Assembly (NCBI GenBank): GCA_046594105.1
Contig: JBKJQB010000173.1
Span: 1-13,934 of the forward strand
Source: JBDSGC01 sp046594105
GTDB taxonomy: Bacteria > Acidobacteriota > Thermoanaerobaculia > Gp7-AA8
Direction: 5' to 3'
DNA length: 13,934 nucleotides
The notes under the pieces were generated by a model, which was given only the letters and a program-made list of their open reading frames with translations, was not told where the DNA came from and did no database searches. The position numbers and the translations under genes are program-made. This document shows positions 7,446 through 13,934 of this stretch, one piece after another (positions within the stretch are counted from its first letter, which is position 1; each line of letters starts with the position of its first letter).

Positions 7446-9821
7446 ATGCAACTCACAGCGAAACGGACAATCTGGGCAGTGCGGCGACGACGGGTATCGA
7501 TGGTGGCAGCAGTTTGTGTTGTTGCCTTGATGACGGCCGCCTCGTCGTGGGCCGGCATCAATCGATGGACCGCTGGAGGACCGGACGGGGTAGCGGTGGG
7601 CGCGCTTCGTGTCGACCCATCGGACGGCGCCACGGCGTATGCCGGGACGGCGAACGGAGTCTTCAAAACTGCCGACGGCGGCATTCATTGGAGTGCAGCA
7701 AGCGACGGATTACTCGACCGCTCCGTTTCCGCGTTGGAAATCCGCCCTGGATCGAACGCCTTCTACGTGGCCACAAGCAGTGGACGGGTATTCACCATGG
7801 GCGGAGCGAACGAGCGCTGGAGCGAGCTCGCCCGTCCCACGGAGAAACCCATTCACGCGCTCGGCTTTGACCAGGCAGCTGGGTTGATCTATGTCGCTAC
7901 TGACAAATTGGTCTTTCGCAGCGCGGATGACGGAGCGACCTGGAGTTCCTCTGCGCCTACTACTGAGAGGCTCCTTGTGCGGTCCATGGCAGTAGCGCCT
8001 AACGGTCATGTATTCGTGAGCGGAGGAGGCGGCGTGTATCGCAGCACGGATGAGGCAAGTACGTTTCATTTAGCGACCGACCTTCCCACGTCTTTTTCGT
8101 ATGCGGTTATGTTCGATCGACTCACGGGAAAATTGTACGCCGCGAGTCGTGAAAACGTGTTCAGAAGCGTCGACAGTGGCCAGTCATGGCGGCCACTTCC
8201 ACTTCTCAAACCAGTGATGGATCCCAACAACAATCGCAACTATTGCGATTGCTCCGAGGTGATTAGCCTCGTGTCGACGCCTGGCGGATTGATGGTCACG
8301 TCATACGGCGGTGTCGTCGAATACATCGAGAGTGCCGGTGAGTGGAAGCGGCTCGGTAACTATGCGCACCAGGTTTCCGCTGTCGTCGTTCTCGATGGCT
8401 CTCCGCGACGGGTCCTGGCGGGGACGCGCTCAGGCGTCATCGTCAAGATAGATGAGGCGAGCGCGTGGGTGTACAGCAACGCTGGCCTTGCGGGCGCCGA
8501 GATCGTTGATCTAGCGGCCGATCCGACCGACGGCAAGAAGATGACCGCAGCAGGATCCGGCAGGATTTTTCTCACCGATGACGGCGGCGATACGTGGCGC
8601 GCAGCGCGTGACCTCAGCTACGGTGAATGGGGGTTCAGGGCAGTGGCGATCGCCCCGCTGCAGCCGCAGACCATGTTCGCGGCTACGGACCGTCAAATTC
8701 ACAAGACGGTCGACGGAGGGCTTACCTGGAACTCCGTCCCACCGCTGCAGGACCTGTTCCCAGGACTGGCCCTCGCCCCGTCGGATCCGGCCACCCTGTA
8801 TGTGGCGATGTCGTCCAGCATGAAGAGGAGCACGGATGGCGGCGTCACGTTCACATCGCTGCAAGGCGGCCTTCCCCTGAGCTACTACAACTTCGATGTG
8901 CAGGCCGTGGCCGTCGATCCGGTGAGATCGACGACAGTCACCGCCGGCACGACGAGCGGGATCTACAGGACGGGCGATGGCGGCGAGAGGTGGAGCCTCG
9001 TATCGCCGGCGCGGGTCTACGTGCTGGCGGCGGATCCGTCTAACTCGTCCGTCATCTATGGCGCGCAGGTGGGCGGCGGCATTTTGAAGAGCATCGACGA
9101 TGGCAACACATGGCTGCCGAGTGGCCTGGAACAGGAGAAGGTCAGCACGATCGCCATTGACCCCGCGAATCCATCGACCGTTTACGCCGGCACGAACTCA
9201 GGGAGGGTTTTCAGAAGCGCCAATGGCGGCCGCACCTGGGTCGCACTCGACCTGGGTCTGGAAGGGTCGCCGGTGCGCAAGCTTGTGATCGATCCGACAG
9301 GGTTGCGTCTTTCAGCAGCAACTCCACGAGGGGTGTACCGGTATGAGCACGACCGCACCTACCTGCAGAGTGCAGTGAGGTACTCGATTTCGCTGCGCAC
9401 CTACTCCGACAACTTCGTCTCCGCGGCAGACTGCGGTGACGGGGCGGTCAACGCGAACGCAGCCACCGCAGGAACGTGTGAGACTTTCACGCTCTACGAC
9501 ATCAACGGAGGCGCGTTGAGGGAGGGGGACACGCTGTATTTGCAGGCCGCCAGTGGGAGTTTCCTGGCCGCGGAGAACGGCGGTGGAGGCTCGGTCAACG
9601 CCAATCGCGTCGTGGCGTCGGATTGGGAGACGTTCACCATTCACAGCATGACCGGCGCGCAACAAATCACCAACGGCGCCGCAATCAGTCTGCAGTCCAG
9701 CCAAGGCTCTTTCGTGGCAGCGGAGAAAGGTGGCGCACGTGACTGCGCCTGCGATAGTGCGGTCAACGCGAACCGCACGTCGGCACGCCAGTGGGAGACG
9801 TTCGCTCTGATCCTTCACTGA
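7446..9821 (+). CDS. Exported Asp-box propeller protein with C-terminal fascin-like beta-trefoil
   Basis: A 791-residue exported protein. GGAGG (7437-7441) lies 4 nt before the ATG. The N-terminus is long and arginine-rich (TIWAVRRRRVSM), followed by a hydrophobic core and SWA, with cleavage near residue 36. Residues 45-640 carry about ten Asp-box motifs, for example KTADGGIHW, RSVDSGQSW, LTDDGGDTW, KTVDGGLTW, RTGDGGERW and KSIDDGNTW, but less regular than in the gene before. Residues 646-791 are three repeats of a fascin-like (actin-cross-linking-superfamily) beta-trefoil, each with an F(V/L)(S/A)A(A/E)...NAN...ETF core, starting near 646, 697 and 747. In bacteria this fold usually occurs as a carbohydrate- or surface-binding appendage. 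Two short Cys-rich insertions stand out (NYCDCSEV and RDCACDS). The Asp-box part is a paralogue of the upstream gene; the trefoil is an added module. Ligand unknown. Confidence 0.88.
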   Translation: MQLTAKRTIWAVRRRRVSMVAAVCVVALMTAASSWAGINRWTAGGPDGVAVGALRVDPSDGATAYAGTANGVFKTADGGIHWSAASDGLLDRSVSALEIRPGSNAFYVATSSGRVFTMGGANERWSELARPTEKPIHALGFDQAAGLIYVATDKLVFRSADDGATWSSSAPTTERLLVRSMAVAPNGHVFVSGGGGVYRSTDEASTFHLATDLPTSFSYAVMFDRLTGKLYAASRENVFRSVDSGQSWRPLPLLKPVMDPNNNRNYCDCSEVISLVSTPGGLMVTSYGGVVEYIESAGEWKRLGNYAHQVSAVVVLDGSPRRVLAGTRSGVIVKIDEASAWVYSNAGLAGAEIVDLAADPTDGKKMTAAGSGRIFLTDDGGDTWRAARDLSYGEWGFRAVAIAPLQPQTMFAATDRQIHKTVDGGLTWNSVPPLQDLFPGLALAPSDPATLYVAMSSSMKRSTDGGVTFTSLQGGLPLSYYNFDVQAVAVDPVRSTTVTAGTTSGIYRTGDGGERWSLVSPARVYVLAADPSNSSVIYGAQVGGGILKSIDDGNTWLPSGLEQEKVSTIAIDPANPSTVYAGTNSGRVFRSANGGRTWVALDLGLEGSPVRKLVIDPTGLRLSAATPRGVYRYEHDRTYLQSAVRYSISLRTYSDNFVSAADCGDGAVNANAATAGTCETFTLYDINGGALREGDTLYLQAASGSFLAAENGGGGSVNANRVVASDWETFTIHSMTGAQQITNGAAISLQSSQGSFVAAEKGGARDCACDSAVNANRTSARQWETFALILH
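8231..8251. repeat. Perfect 9-3-9 inverted repeat inside the second Asp-box gene
   Basis: CAATCGCAA (8231-8239) and TTGCGATTG (8243-8251) are exact inverted arms around the 3-nt loop CTA. The element lies inside the coding region, at the codons for the NNNRNYCDC insertion that interrupts the propeller pattern. It could be an mRNA hairpin, a protein-binding site, or a relic of inserted DNA. Confidence 0.6.
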
Positions 9822-9838
9822 TCAAACGTTGGGCGGGA

Positions 9839-9865
9839 GGGCCTGGCGCTCCGCGCGCCAGGCCC
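9839..9865 (+). terminator. Strong 11-bp GC hairpin after the second Asp-box gene
   Basis: GGGCCTGGCGC (9839-9849) and GCGCCAGGCCC (9855-9865) are perfect 11-bp arms with loop TCCGC, 17 nt after the stop codon. It is placed like a terminator, but the bases that follow (ACTGGATCATC) are not a T tract. It may therefore act as a 3'-end protector or a weak or Rho-assisted terminator. Confidence 0.6.
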
Positions 9866-9979
9866 ACTGGATCATCAGTAGTCATGCATACAGGCCGTCG
9901 TTGTGCCGGTCCCTTCGCTGTTCGACGAAACCCAAGAACCCGTCGTCCACAATCAACATCTAGCACCTCGGAGGCATTC

Positions 9980-10930
9980 ATGAGACCGATCGTCATTGCT
10001 GTGATCTTGCTGCTGTGCTCATTTCCAAGCGAGGCGGCGAGGCAACGCGCTGTCTCGCCCGAGAAGCGGTCCTGTGTCACGTCAGGGGGCGGCATCCCAT
10101 GCCTGGCGTTCGTCTCGGAGCGCGACGGCAATCCCGAGATCTATGTCATGAATGTGGACAGGACGGGACTTCTGCGGCTGACGGACCACGCCGGATACGA
10201 TGGGGAGCCGGCCTGGTCACCTGACGGAAGCCGAATGGCGTTCGTGAGCGATCGCGCCGGCGGCCAGGACATTTACGTGATGGATGCGGACGGCTCGAAT
10301 GTCGTTCGGCGAACAGATGACGGACTGAACGCCGCGCCAGCCTGGTCGCCGGACGGGAAGACGATCGTGTTCTCGAGTCTGCGCGGCGGACAGTTCCGCC
10401 TCTACCTGATGAGCGTGGACGGAGACTGGGCCCATCCCACGCCCGTCGGCTACGATCGGGGATGGAACACTCATCCTGCCTGGTCACCCGACGGCGCACG
10501 GATCGCCTTCGTGAGTGACTCGCGGGCGTTCGATATTCTCTACGATGTTTACGTCATGAAGGCCGACGGCTCCCAGATCACCACGCTGTTCGAGGGGCCG
10601 TTCTTCTTCGTCGATGGGCCCATTTTCTATTTCCAACCCGCATGGTCGCCTGATCGCGGAAAGCTCGCGGTCGTGGTCTGCCCCCGCGCGTGGGATGACT
10701 GTTACCCGAACAGTTCCATCGGGATCGCCAACGCCGATGGATCGGGCCTCCACACCCTTGTGCAGACCAGCGGATTTGCGCGGCCCACCTGGTCACCTGA
10801 CGGCAGCACGATCGCGTACTCCTCGCAGGCATGTCGCACGTGTGTGGCCGAGCTGCGGTATGTGAGTGCGGATGGCAGGACGAGCGGCGTCCTCTTCTCC
10901 AACGGCCATGACCCGTCGTGGCGGCCTTAG
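9980..10930 (+). CDS. Exported TolB-like (PD40) beta-propeller protein
   Basis: A 316-residue exported protein. The ATG at 9980 is chosen because GGAGG (9970-9974) lies 5 nt upstream and a signal peptide begins there (MRPIVIAVILLLCSFPSEA, cleavage after residue 19). The frame extends upstream into the previous gene's 3' end, but that part is not protein-like. The mature protein has about six PD40 repeats with the pattern D-I-Y-V-M-x-x-D-G-S followed by P-A-W-S-P-D-G (for example DIYVMDADGS, PAWSPDGARIAFV, PTWSPDGSTIAYS). It ends in PSWRP, the opening strand of a further repeat, which could close the ring with the first blade. It resembles the C-terminal part of TolB without TolB's N-terminal domain, so a general binding role is likelier than true TolB function. 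The kinase ectodomain at 1716-4331 uses the same repeat type. Confidence 0.85.
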   Translation: MRPIVIAVILLLCSFPSEAARQRAVSPEKRSCVTSGGGIPCLAFVSERDGNPEIYVMNVDRTGLLRLTDHAGYDGEPAWSPDGSRMAFVSDRAGGQDIYVMDADGSNVVRRTDDGLNAAPAWSPDGKTIVFSSLRGGQFRLYLMSVDGDWAHPTPVGYDRGWNTHPAWSPDGARIAFVSDSRAFDILYDVYVMKADGSQITTLFEGPFFFVDGPIFYFQPAWSPDRGKLAVVVCPRAWDDCYPNSSIGIANADGSGLHTLVQTSGFARPTWSPDGSTIAYSSQACRTCVAELRYVSADGRTSGVLFSNGHDPSWRP

Positions 10931-11284
10931 ATCAACCCCGCTCGAACCGCATCGCTGCAGGCGCTGTGAGCAGCTCTCCGCGTGTGATGCACTGCGCCAC
11001 GAACGCAGGAAGATCTAAAGGTCCCCTTCTCTTCGGGGGCGACGATGAGAGCGTGAGCATCATGTGGGGCCATACCTTCGTTTTTTCGCAACGCACAACT
11101 GATGGATGCGAAAGCACTTGCGAACGCAACCTTTTGATCCTGCGATGAGTCGGCGTGATCTGACGTATCTCGCTGCGGTGAGCGTGGGCTGGCCCCGGGT
11201 GAGACTGCCGGTACGAAGGCGCGCGCGTCTCCCTGGTCACCAACGCCCTCCAGACCGCACAACGCTGACGTCGTCAAAATGCAA
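10931..11284. other. Gene-free stretch, nothing recognised
   Basis: About 350 bp between the TolB-like gene and the terminator of the leftward membrane-protein gene. Short frames exist on the minus strand (for example 10932-11243) but lack a Shine-Dalgarno, a recognisable domain, or normal composition. The stretch has locally T-rich DNA (TTTTTT at 11081-11086). It also has a loose inverted pair TTCGCAA (11085-11091) and TTGCGAA (11118-11124). No terminator was found for the TolB-like gene. Confidence 0.4.
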
Positions 11285-11309
11285 AAACGGCCCTCGGGGA
11301 GGGCCGTTT
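11283..11309 (-). terminator. Intrinsic terminator of the DUF5684-type gene
   Basis: On the minus strand AAACGGCCCTC (11309-11299) and GAGGGCCGTTT (11295-11285) form a perfect 11-bp stem with a 3-nt loop, running into TTTTT (11287-11283). It starts 28 nt after the stop codon of the leftward gene. The T tract fits minus-strand transcription; read rightward the stem is followed only by TTTG, so rightward use is unlikely. Confidence 0.88.
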
Positions 11310-11337
11310 GCGGATCCGTGCTTGCGCTGTCGATCGG

Positions 11338-11772
11338 TCAGACCGCGACTTGCGGGCGGTAGGGTGCAGGGGCTTGCGGCTGGTAGGTCGCGTCGCCCCA
11401 TGCCAGGATCGGATAGAAGATGAAGGGCAGGAACATCATGCCGATGGCGAACCCGGTTCCCTTGCCGAAATTGCGGGCCATGGCGGCGATGATCAGGATG
11501 CCCACCACGAAATTCACGAAGGGAATGAGCATCAGGACGATCCACCACAACGGTTTGCCGGCGATCTTGATCATGACGATGAAGTTGTAAATCGGAATGA
11601 TGGCCGCCCATCCCGGCTCTCCTGCTTTGACGAAGATCTTCCACAGCGCAGCGATCACCAACACCATGATCGCGAGCCACACGACGGTCATCCCCGCGCC
11701 CATGGCCAGGGCCAGGGGATTGGCGGTGGTGGTGGAATCCTGCTGGAGCAGCATGGCAAGCAACGTGGTCAT
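11338..11772 (-). CDS. DUF5684-family small inner-membrane protein
   Basis: A 144-residue protein with about four membrane helices (near 22-43, 56-70, 76-90 and 98-115). The conserved core reads LWKIFVKAGEPGWAAIIPIYN (43-63), then IAGKPLWW, NFGKGTGF (91-98) and FLPFIFYPILAWGDA, the pattern of the DUF5684 family. The molecular function is unknown. The C-terminal tail is rich in Pro and Gln. The ATG at 11772 is preferred over a frame reaching 12117: AAGGAG (11786-11781) lies 8 nt upstream, and the longer frame's extra residues are Arg-rich and unlike the family. It has its own terminator and is divergent from the NHL gene, so it is probably a single-gene unit with no visible functional link to the propeller genes. 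Confidence 0.88.
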   Translation of the reverse strand: MTTLLAMLLQQDSTTTANPLALAMGAGMTVVWLAIMVLVIAALWKIFVKAGEPGWAAIIPIYNFIVMIKIAGKPLWWIVLMLIPFVNFVVGILIIAAMARNFGKGTGFAIGMMFLPFIFYPILAWGDATYQPQAPAPYRPQVAV

Positions 11773-11854
11773 CACAGAGTCTCCTTCTTCGTCCTCAATC
11801 CACGGACCTGGCATCGCCGGCTGGCACACAGCGGCTGATCCGCGGTGAGGACAG

Positions 11855-11871
11855 TCGGTTTCGAATCGGTT
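11855..11871. repeat. TCGGTT direct repeat at 11-bp period
   Basis: TCGGTT occurs at 11855-11860 and again at 11866-11871, flanking TCGAA. The 11-bp offset is the same as that of the TTCYTAGAA pair in the other divergent region, though the sequence is different. It may be an operator or chance. Confidence 0.3.
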
Positions 11872-12050
11872 GTGGAAGGGACTGGGATTACGGTACACCC
11901 GCTCCGGGCAGGCCGCAAACGGACGAGGTCGTAACGCCACGCGCGCGGGTAGAAGGGCAACAAACAAACGACACCGTCTACCGCGACGGGCTTGGCTGAG
12001 CGAATGGCTGAAAGCGAAAATTGTGGCGGGCGCTTTGCGAACCAACGCCG

Positions 12051-12068
12051 CCGGCCGTGCCGGCCGTG
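12051..12068. repeat. Tandem 9-bp repeat CCGGCCGTG x2
   Basis: Two exact adjacent copies of CCGGCCGTG, ending where the TAGAAT -10-like hexamer begins. They occupy the place where a -35 box would be expected, so they may bind an activator or may simply be slippage of GC-rich DNA. Confidence 0.5.
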
Positions 12069-12095
12069 TAGAATCTGCGCTCCGGAACCCTTTCC

Positions 12096-13934
12096 ATGTC
12101 CCGTTCGATCCGCGCAATCGTCGTGTCGCTGCTCCTGCTGGGGGCGGCCACTCTCCACGCCCAGTCCATCGTCACGGTGGCCGGGGGTGGGAGCGATGAC
12201 GGCTTGCCGGCGACTCAGATCGGGCTTTACGGGGTGGCCGGTCTCGCCTTCGATCGTGCCGGCAACCTCTATGTTGTGGAGCGCGACGCGAATCTGGTGC
12301 GCCGCATCGACACCGACGGGACGATCCGGACGATCGCCGGCACCGGTGGCGGCGGATTCGCCGGCGACGGCTCCGCTGCTGTGCGCGCCACGCTGAAGCA
12401 GCCGACCGGAATCGCGGTCGACGCCAGCGGAAACGTGTACATCGCCGACAGCGGCAACGATCGCATCCGAAAGATCGACGCCGCTACCGGCATCATCAAC
12501 ACCATCGCCGGAGGAAATCCCGACCGCGCTGACCGGACCATCGACGGGGCGGCCATCGACGCGGTGCTGAAGGTCCCCGTGGGGCTCTGGCTGGACGGCA
12601 CCAACCTTTACCTCACGGAGTACGGCTACGACGGCAACCGCGTCCGTCTTATCGATCTGGTGGCGAAAACGATCGTCACCATCGCCGGAGCGCTCGATGG
12701 CACCAGCGGCAACAGCGGCGATGGCGGCCTGGCCACAGCGGCCCTCCTGGGCGGACCAATCGCGGTCGCTGTCGACGCCTCTGGGAACGTGTTTGTCGCA
12801 TCAGTGACTACGCCTCAGGTCGTGCGGCGCATCGACGGTGCGACGAAAAAGATCGAGACGTACGCCGGCGGCGGCACCCTGCGTGACGGCGATGGCGACG
12901 GTGGCCTGGCAACCACTGTCTTGTTTGAGTACCTCGGCGCGCTGGCGTTCGACGGTGGAGGAGATCTCCTCATCAGCCAGGCCGGTCGCGTGCGCCGCGT
13001 CGACAAAGCCAGCAAAAAAATCAGCACCGTGGCAACGGGCACTTCGATCAGTTACGGCATGGCCGTGAAGAATGGGGAGATCTTCGTGGGAAGCGACGAC
13101 GGCACCGTCAAGCGCTTCGCTCCCAACTCCCTCGAGCCCACCGTCTTCGCTGGCGGCGGCAATTACCTCGGCAACGGGTTGCTGGCCACCGCAGCGGTCT
13201 TGCGCAATCCGACCGGGCTGGCCGTCGCTCCTGACGGTTCGATCTACATCGCAGATTCCGTGAATACCGTGGTGCGGCGCGTCGATCCGAACGGGATCAT
13301 CACCACCGTGGCCGGCGTCGCCGGGCGTTTCTACGGCGACAACGAAGAGGGCAAACCGGCCACCGAGGCGGCCGTTGGCGCAGTCGCGGACATCGCGCTC
13401 GATGCCGCCGGCAACCTCTATATCGTCGATCCGAACAACCAGCGCATCCATAAGGTCGACGCCAAGACGCAGCTCATCACCACAGTGGCCGGCGGCGGCA
13501 ATCCTCCCGGGGGCAACAACGAGGGAATCGCCGCGAAGTCGGCGCGTCTGGCCGGCCCCCGAGGAGTGTCAGTGGACGCGGCGGGGAACCTGTACATCGC
13601 AGATTCGGACGTCAACAAGATCTATCGAGTGGACGCGGCCACCGGCATCATCCGCACGTTTGCCGGTGATGGCAGCCGCGGCTTCGGCGGCGATGGCAGC
13701 CCAGCAACGACAGCGGCCCTGGCAGCGCCCACGCGAGCAGTCACGGACCCGGCGGGCAATGTGATCATTTCCGACAGCGACAACGCGGCACTCCGCAAGG
13801 TCACACCGGACGGGAAAATCTCCACCATTCTGCGGGGAGAGAACCCGAATCCGCCCGATTTCGGCGATGGTGGGCCGGCCTCCGCTGCCTACGCGGAGCC
13901 GGCGCATTTCGCCATCGATCCGCGCAACGGGGAC
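12096..13934 (+). CDS. Exported NHL-repeat beta-propeller protein (3' truncated)
   Basis: The frame is open to the last base of the window; 613 codons are visible and the C-terminus is outside. The ATG at 12096 opens a clear signal peptide (MSRSIRAIVVSLLLLGAATLHA, cleavage likely before Gln23). An in-frame stop at 12069 excludes a longer start; the Shine-Dalgarno is weak. The mature part is a run of about nine NHL units of the form P-x-G-(I/V)-(A/S)-V-D-A-(S/A)-G-N-(V/L)-Y-I-A-D, then R-I-R-K-(I/V)-D and TIAG with a GDGG linker, for example GVSVDAAGNLYIADSD and GIAVDASGNVYIADSG. The middle unit is degenerate (AVKNGEIFVGSDDGTVKRF). NHL propellers bind proteins, RNA or carbohydrates; an exported one probably binds an envelope or extracellular ligand. 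No catalytic residues can be named. Confidence 0.9.
   Translation, partial: MSRSIRAIVVSLLLLGAATLHAQSIVTVAGGGSDDGLPATQIGLYGVAGLAFDRAGNLYVVERDANLVRRIDTDGTIRTIAGTGGGGFAGDGSAAVRATLKQPTGIAVDASGNVYIADSGNDRIRKIDAATGIINTIAGGNPDRADRTIDGAAIDAVLKVPVGLWLDGTNLYLTEYGYDGNRVRLIDLVAKTIVTIAGALDGTSGNSGDGGLATAALLGGPIAVAVDASGNVFVASVTTPQVVRRIDGATKKIETYAGGGTLRDGDGDGGLATTVLFEYLGALAFDGGGDLLISQAGRVRRVDKASKKISTVATGTSISYGMAVKNGEIFVGSDDGTVKRFAPNSLEPTVFAGGGNYLGNGLLATAAVLRNPTGLAVAPDGSIYIADSVNTVVRRVDPNGIITTVAGVAGRFYGDNEEGKPATEAAVGAVADIALDAAGNLYIVDPNNQRIHKVDAKTQLITTVAGGGNPPGGNNEGIAAKSARLAGPRGVSVDAAGNLYIADSDVNKIYRVDAATGIIRTFAGDGSRGFGGDGSPATTAALAAPTRAVTDPAGNVIISDSDNAALRKVTPDGKISTILRGENPNPPDFGDGGPASAAYAEPAHFAIDPRNGD

Larger units (their letters stand above)
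11773..12095. promoter_or_regulatory. Divergent region between the DUF5684-type and NHL genes
   Basis: This 323-bp stretch must contain promoters for both flanking genes. Visible elements are the direct repeat TCGGTT at 11855-11860 and 11866-11871 (11-bp period), an inverted pair AAAGCG/CGCTTT (12011-12016 and 12031-12036), and a tandem CCGGCCGTG repeat (12051-12068). TAGAAT at 12069-12074 is a good -10 match for the rightward gene, with transcription starting near 12081, but no -35 at 16-18 bp was found. No small gene is supported. Confidence 0.4.

Noticed and set aside
5400..9300. Recurrent short DNA similarities suggesting a CRISPR or tandem-repeat array
   Set aside because: They encode Asp-box protein repeats with variable spacing and diverged codons, not identical DNA repeats with spacers.
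10932..11243. 103-residue minus-strand frame in the gene-free stretch
   Set aside because: It has no Shine-Dalgarno and no recognisable domain. The C-terminal part looks slightly protein-like, but not enough to call it.
11773..12117. N-terminal extension of the DUF5684-type protein
   Set aside because: The extra 115 residues are Arg/Pro-rich, unlike the family, and the internal ATG at 11772 has a strong Shine-Dalgarno.
12801..13451. 216-residue minus-strand frame opposite the NHL gene
   Set aside because: Its Asp/Gly/Val-rich pattern mirrors NHL repeat codons on the other strand; no start signal or domain.
1..13934. tRNA, rRNA, insertion sequence or prophage signatures
   Set aside because: No cloverleaf, rRNA motif, transposase, integrase or flanking inverted repeats could be recognised by reading.

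Overview
The window is about 14 kb of GC-rich DNA from a Gram-negative bacterium. It starts inside an outer-membrane TonB-dependent receptor and ends inside a secreted NHL-repeat protein. The gene mix suggests Acidobacteriota or a nearby phylum: an Oar-like receptor C-terminus, a Ser/Thr kinase fused to a TolB-like propeller, a winged-helix/FHA regulator, and many exported propeller proteins. This is inferred from family distribution; there is no rRNA or marker gene to prove it.

Layout. (1) 1-1608 (+): C-terminal part of the TonB-dependent receptor. (2) 1716-4331 (+): transmembrane Ser/Thr kinase with a propeller ectodomain and a TTG start. (3) 4341-4997 (-): a 218-residue OmpR-type winged helix joined to an FHA domain, convergent with the kinase; both stop codons sit in the arms of one 8-bp hairpin. 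(4) 4998-5205: divergent control region with 11-bp-spaced direct repeats and a large dyad. (5) 5206-7197 and 7446-9821 (+): two exported Asp-box (BNR/sortilin-like) propeller proteins, the second ending in a fascin-like beta-trefoil. (6) 9980-10930 (+): small exported TolB-like propeller. (7) 10931-11284: no recognisable gene. (8) 11338-11772 (-): DUF5684-type membrane protein with its own intrinsic terminator. (9) 12096-13934 (+): exported NHL-repeat protein, cut by the window end.

How it may work together. Five of the eight genes encode beta-propellers of four sequence types (PD40/TolB twice, Asp-box twice, NHL once). The kinase and the FHA regulator are adjacent. FHA domains bind phosphothreonine, and mycobacterial EmbR/PknH is a known winged-helix/FHA regulator controlled by a Ser/Thr kinase. 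The region between the regulator and the first Asp-box gene carries repeats with the spacing used by OmpR/PhoB-type winged helices. A plausible model is: outside signal, kinase ectodomain, phosphorylation, FHA-winged helix, control of the Asp-box gene and of the regulator itself. The parts are seen in the sequence; the circuit is inference.
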